Shown here one piece after another: positions 60,535 through 64,000 of a stretch of DNA of 64,000 bases (position 1 is the first letter of the stretch; every line of letters begins with the position of its first letter). The DNA comes from Rhodobacteraceae bacterium IMCC1909. GTDB lineage: Bacteria; Pseudomonadota; Alphaproteobacteria; Rhodobacterales; Rhodobacteraceae. A program made the translations under genes and the position numbers. The stretch is from the NCBI GenBank assembly GCA_030704425.1, contig JAPDHM010000001.1:1-64000 (forward strand). The letters are read 5' to 3'. The notes under the pieces are model-generated. The model made no database searches. It worked only from the letters and a program-made list of their open reading frames with translations, and was not told the origin of the DNA.

Positions 60535-61557
60535 ATGACATTTCGAGAATCAACTCAGAGACTCAAAGTAAGCTGTGCGGTGGTTGCTGTGGGCGCAATT
60601 TCACTGATACTCACGGGCGCCGTCAGCGCACAGGAATATACTGCGCGACTATCGGTGCACTGGGGACCAACACACCATAGTGCAATCCACGCCAAGATGT
60701 TCGCTGACCAGGTTAACAAACGCGCCGATGGGCGGCTTCGTATCGACTATTTTCCGTCCGGTCAGCTTTTTGGCGTCCGCGAGCAACTTGGCGCGGTTAC
60801 CTCTGGAGCCATTGAGATGGGCGGTATCGTTGGGGTGGTGTCGTTTCCGCCGATCAACAAGAATTTTAACGTGGTTTCGATCACCGGTATGTTCGACAGC
60901 TATGGCGAACAGCGCGCATTCTTTCAGGACGATCCAACTGGCAAGGCCGTATGGGATGACATTACAAAAAAATCAGACTCTGTACTGTTGATGTATGACC
61001 CCGTTGGTCCTGTGATGACCTTCTCAACACAGGAATTGAATGGCGTGAAGTCGATGTCAGGCTTAAAGGCTCGGGCCTTGATCGGGGCAGAGCGGCCGAT
61101 GTGGGAGGCACTTGGCGCCAACACGGTGTCCATGCCGACGGGGGAGGTCTATTCTGGTCTTCAAACCGGTATGATCGACACGATCAACAGCCCTCCAGGT
61201 TCCATCCGCGCGTTCAGCTGGTGGGAATACCTTACTCATGGTCAAAAGCCATACCAATACTATGCAGATGCCTACATCATGGCGAACAAGACATGGTTCA
61301 ACGGGCTCCCTCAGGACTTGCAGCAATTGCTGATCGACGTGGGCCAAGACGTCGGCCAAATATCGACTGACGAGATCCTGAAGACAGGCGAGGAAACGCT
61401 GACAGAATTTCAAGAACGTGGCGGGATCGTCACCAAACTCGAAGGCGACGCGCTGGCCGAATTCAACACGTTGATGAGCGACAAAGTGATACCAGTCATT
61501 GCAGACACAGTTGATGCCGATGTTATCTCAGCAGCTTCTGCTTTCGCCGCCAACTGA
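60535..61557 (+). CDS. dctP: TRAP transporter substrate-binding protein DctP (second system)
   Basis: A 340-residue DctP-family periplasmic protein. A ribosome-binding site (AGGAG) and a signal peptide (VVAVGAISLILTGAVSA-QEY) support the start. Landmarks are MFADQVNKRADGRLRIDYFPSGQLFG, AIEMGGIVGVVSFPPINKNF, GLKARALIGAERPMWEALGA and PTGEVYSGLQTGMIDTINSPPGSI, all typical of the main DctP branch. It is only distantly related to the binding protein at 9859. The ligand is probably an organic acid used by the divergent oxidase operon. Hairpin and dctQM follow. Confidence 0.9.
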   Translation: MTFRESTQRLKVSCAVVAVGAISLILTGAVSAQEYTARLSVHWGPTHHSAIHAKMFADQVNKRADGRLRIDYFPSGQLFGVREQLGAVTSGAIEMGGIVGVVSFPPINKNFNVVSITGMFDSYGEQRAFFQDDPTGKAVWDDITKKSDSVLLMYDPVGPVMTFSTQELNGVKSMSGLKARALIGAERPMWEALGANTVSMPTGEVYSGLQTGMIDTINSPPGSIRAFSWWEYLTHGQKPYQYYADAYIMANKTWFNGLPQDLQQLLIDVGQDVGQISTDEILKTGEETLTEFQERGGIVTKLEGDALAEFNTLMSDKVIPVIADTVDADVISAASAFAAN

Positions 61558-61579
61558 GATGAATGAAACCGAACGCCTG

Positions 61580-61613
61580 CGCAGTCTGTGTGGGCGTCAC
61601 ACTAACACCTGCG
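61580..61613 (+). terminator. Imperfect hairpin between dctP and dctQ (second TRAP)
   Basis: CGCAG...CTGCG encloses GTGTG-GGCGT-CACAC, giving a two-part stem with an internal loop, followed by GGGCTGTTTTC. It is weaker than the hairpin in the first TRAP operon but in the same position. Confidence 0.45.
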
Positions 61614-61626
61614 GGGCTGTTTTCTA

Positions 61627-62145
61627 ATGACAACGATCTTGTCGTTAATGCGTATCCTCAACGGCGCGCTTGAAAAACTCACCGCTGTGGTATCTTCCAG
61701 CCTTGCGGCGATTATGGTTCTGGCCCTGACCGGAAGCGCAGTGACACGCTATATAAGCGGTACCGGGTACGACTGGTTCATCGAATTGCCCCCGGCGTTG
61801 GTGCCTTGGATGGTTTTTCCGCTGCTGGGGCCGTTGCTGCGGTCAGGATCGCATATTCAGGTCGACCTGATGCCTACTCTCTTGGAGGGCAAGGCGGCGC
61901 TGTGGCTCAAGTTGTTTGTCTATTCACTGATGGTTTTGGGGTCATTGATTTTCCTGCAAGCGGGGAATGAGGCTGTAGCTTTGTTCCGTCGTCTTGGCCA
62001 ACTCATGGAACTGGAAATCGAACTGCCGATCTGGTGGATGTACTTGGCGTTTCCAACTGGTTTTTTCATTCTTTTGCTCTTTTCATTTGAGTTGTGGCTA
62101 GAGACGCTCCGTGAACTGACAACCCGTGAAGGAACCGCATCATGA
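61627..62145 (+). CDS. dctQ: TRAP transporter small permease DctQ (second system)
   Basis: A 172-residue protein with four hydrophobic segments in the DctQ layout. The conserved zone LGPLLRSGSHIQVDLMPTLLEG contains the S-H-I-Q-V-D core before helix 3. Its stop overlaps the dctM start by 4 bp. Confidence 0.88.
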   Translation: MTTILSLMRILNGALEKLTAVVSSSLAAIMVLALTGSAVTRYISGTGYDWFIELPPALVPWMVFPLLGPLLRSGSHIQVDLMPTLLEGKAALWLKLFVYSLMVLGSLIFLQAGNEAVALFRRLGQLMELEIELPIWWMYLAFPTGFFILLLFSFELWLETLRELTTREGTAS

Positions 62146-63410
62146 ACGCCGCTGCTACGTTACTTTCTATGCTCTTGCTGCTTTTGTCGGTGCCGATCTT
62201 TATGGTCTTTGGCCTGGGCAGTGCTTCAGTGGCGATACTTGGCATGGACCTTCCATGGTCCACACTTATTCAGGTTTCCTTTGGATCGATGACCAAACAT
62301 GTGCTGATCGCGGTGCCGTTGTTCATTTTCACGGGCATGGTCATGCTACGAGGTGGCGCCGCCGCAAGGCTGGTTCATTTTGCCACCACATTGGTTGGCC
62401 ATTGGCCTGGTGGCCTGGGTTTGGCGATGATCCTTGCTATGGGTTTTTTCGCAGCGTTCTGCGGATCTATTCTGGCGGCGATTACTGCGGTAGGTACGAT
62501 TATGATCCCAAAGATGGTCGAACAAGGCTATCCAAAACCCTTTGTAATCGTGCTTGCAGCCTCTGCTGCGTTTCTGGAAGCGCTGATCCCACCGTCTAAC
62601 GCAGCGATCCTTTTCAGCGCGCTGACCGATGTGCCAGTGTCGCGCACATTTGCCGCGGGTTTCGTGCCGGGCATTGTTTTGCTGGTTCTTTTGTCCATCG
62701 TTGTCACATGGCGCTGCCGCAATCTGCGCAACCCTGAGAAAGCGACCGCCGCTGAGCGTTTGTCAGCCTTCCGCTCCGCCGTACCGGGATTATTCACGCC
62801 ATTTATTATTTTGGGTGGCATCTATGCTGGATTGCTGACGCCCTCTGAATCTGCCGCTGTTGCGGGTATCTGGGCCATTCTGATCGGTATTTTGATTTAC
62901 CGGGAGCTGACGTTCCGCGCGCTTTTAGACGCTTTGCATCAGACCGCGCGGATCACTGCTGTGATCTTTTCCATCATCGCGATGGCCACCTTCTTGAGCG
63001 TTGTTTTGACCTATACTCAGGCGCCGCAAAAGCTGATTGCCTTTTTTACTGAAATGGGTGGCACGCCGATGGCATTCTGGATGGCTGTTGCGGTGATTTG
63101 CCTGATCCTTGGCACCTTCGTTGAGATTGTACCGGTGTTTTACCTCACTGTGCCGATCTTTGCCGCACTGGCCTTGTCGCTGGGTCTGGATATCCTACAA
63201 CTCTACATCGTCTTTGTCGCCTTCGCCGGCATCGGGATGATCACGCCGCCCGTCTGTGTCGGCATCTACACCGCCGCAGGTGTCGCCAAAGAGAGCCCCG
63301 AGAAAGCGTTCCGCGAAGTGCCGGTATTTGTCGGTGTCGGGATCATTTTTGGCATGCTGATGATCGCTCTTCCACAGGCTGCGACATGGTTGCCTAATCT
63401 GCTTAACTAA
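62142..63410 (+). CDS. dctM: TRAP transporter large permease DctM (second system)
   Basis: A 422-residue membrane protein of the usual DctM length with 11-12 hydrophobic segments. Landmarks are AVPLFIFTGMVMLRGG, AFCGSILAAITAVGTIMIP, LEALIPPSNAAILFS, GLLTPSESAAVAGIWAI and GIGMITPPVCVGIY. It is the last gene of the second TRAP operon and overlaps the convergent LysR gene by 8 bp at their 3' ends. Confidence 0.9.
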   Translation: MNAAATLLSMLLLLLSVPIFMVFGLGSASVAILGMDLPWSTLIQVSFGSMTKHVLIAVPLFIFTGMVMLRGGAAARLVHFATTLVGHWPGGLGLAMILAMGFFAAFCGSILAAITAVGTIMIPKMVEQGYPKPFVIVLAASAAFLEALIPPSNAAILFSALTDVPVSRTFAAGFVPGIVLLVLLSIVVTWRCRNLRNPEKATAAERLSAFRSAVPGLFTPFIILGGIYAGLLTPSESAAVAGIWAILIGILIYRELTFRALLDALHQTARITAVIFSIIAMATFLSVVLTYTQAPQKLIAFFTEMGGTPMAFWMAVAVICLILGTFVEIVPVFYLTVPIFAALALSLGLDILQLYIVFVAFAGIGMITPPVCVGIYTAAGVAKESPEKAFREVPVFVGVGIIFGMLMIALPQAATWLPNLLN

Positions 63411-64000
63411 GCTCGGCGCTCAGTTTTTCGACGTGATCCACCCGCTGTTGCAATTGCTGGCCAAAGAGGTCGACAAATTTCAACGCCTCGCGTGACAGCT
63501 CCTCGCGACGGGCGGCAACGACAGCGACAAAATAGGTCAGCTGTTGTTTGATTGGTCGAAACACCACGCCGCCCATACGCACTGCCTGTTCTGCTGAAAA
63601 TGGATCGGCAATGGCTAGCACAGAGGCTTCGCGCACCAAAGCGCCGGCCAAAGGCATATTGGCAACAGAAAGACGTGAACGTGCACGCAATGTGTCCGAA
63701 AGCTCAGGATCTATCGACATCATTGAATCTGGGTAGCTGGCACCAAAGGTGACAAAAGTCTCTGTCTTGGCTACATCTTCAAGATCGATAAGCCCGAATT
63801 CACGTGCCAAAGGGTGCTCTTCCGGCACCAGGCAAACATATGCAACTGATTTTTTAAACAAGACTTCGACTCCGGCGTAATCCGGCTCGCGCCCAACAAT
63901 TCCCAGATCAAGCTGGCGCATCTGAACCGCATCCAGAATGGCGGGCGTGTTGCGCGTTTGTACAGCAAACTCGATATCGGGGTTCTCATGGTAAAGACGG
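63403..64000 (-). CDS. LysR-family regulator, effector domain only (runs off the window)
   Basis: The frame is open to the window edge: upstream of the first Met it continues LYHENPDIEFAVQTRN. About 199 codons are visible, all from the effector-binding domain: MRQLDLGIVGREPDY, CLVPEEHPLA, REASVLAIADPFSAEQAVRMGGVVFRPI (landmark) and a long final helix. The N-terminal HTH lies outside. Convergent with the TRAP operon, it probably regulates that operon and the divergent oxidase operon. Confidence 0.85.
   Translation of the reverse strand, partial: RLYHENPDIEFAVQTRNTPAILDAVQMRQLDLGIVGREPDYAGVEVLFKKSVAYVCLVPEEHPLAREFGLIDLEDVAKTETFVTFGASYPDSMMSIDPELSDTLRARSRLSVANMPLAGALVREASVLAIADPFSAEQAVRMGGVVFRPIKQQLTYFVAVVAARREELSREALKFVDLFGQQLQQRVDHVEKLSAELS

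Overview
The window looks like a chromosomal or large-replicon segment of a marine alphaproteobacterium of the Roseobacter group (Rhodobacteraceae). This is inferred from two complete TRAP transporters, LysR regulators next to catabolic operons, a DmdA/DddL/MttB-type gene set, a Rhodobacteraceae-style DUF1127 gene, and many decayed insertion sequences. IS-scarred roseobacters such as Octadecabacter are a reasonable comparison, but the species cannot be read from the sequence. No tRNA, rRNA, CRISPR array or replication origin was seen.

Region 1 (1-6.2 kb) is a zinc-acquisition locus. zur-znuC-znuB runs rightward. znuA, a DUF1007 protein, a NicO-type permease and a COG0523 GTPase run leftward from a shared spacer with a Zur-box-like palindrome. 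An IS3-family element, cut by the window edge, truncates the GTPase. Region 2 (6.2-8.7 kb) is an IS-rearranged junction with two genes that have lost their 5' ends (a Gfo/Idh/MocA oxidoreductase and an Hsp31-like protein) and IS6-family debris.

Region 3 (8.7-20.8 kb) is a catabolic island. A LysR regulator and a TRAP transporter (dctPQM) with a LysE-type exporter face a five-gene leftward operon: 3-hydroxyisobutyrate-dehydrogenase-like enzyme, IlvD/Edd dehydratase, COG4091 oxidoreductase, GMC alcohol dehydrogenase and aldehyde dehydrogenase. The set suits oxidation of a polyol or hydroxy acid; the substrate is unknown. Region 4 (20.8-32 kb) is accessory. It holds three MFS transporters, an alpha/beta hydrolase, a MobA-like flavin monooxygenase, a small protein, a DUF1127 gene with a candidate anti-Shine-Dalgarno small RNA, and many IS6- and IS3-family fragments. 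Three IS6 derivatives share a GC-rich core; in the best copy it forms a strong nested inverted repeat.

Region 5 (32-43.4 kb) is a rightward cluster: a leaderless NMT1-like binding protein, a Liv-type ABC transporter (the LivF-type ATPase has a long basic tail), aldehyde dehydrogenase, SDR, a flotillin-like protein and a cytochrome P450. It looks like uptake and oxidation of an organic acid or aromatic compound.

Region 6 (43.4-64 kb) is the most interesting. It combines an MttB-family methyltransferase (with PanE-like and FAH-family partners), a dipeptide-type ABC transporter, an LDH2-family dehydrogenase and a DMSP-lyase-family cupin. Facing these is a tightly coupled operon of FMN 2-hydroxyacid oxidase, ThDP enzyme, transthyretin/HIUase-like protein and DmdA-like demethylase, followed by a second TRAP transporter and a LysR gene. 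My inference is a pathway that imports, oxidises, decarboxylates and demethylates a methylated onium (sulfonium or betaine) 2-hydroxy or 2-oxo acid. I know of no described pathway with exactly this set.
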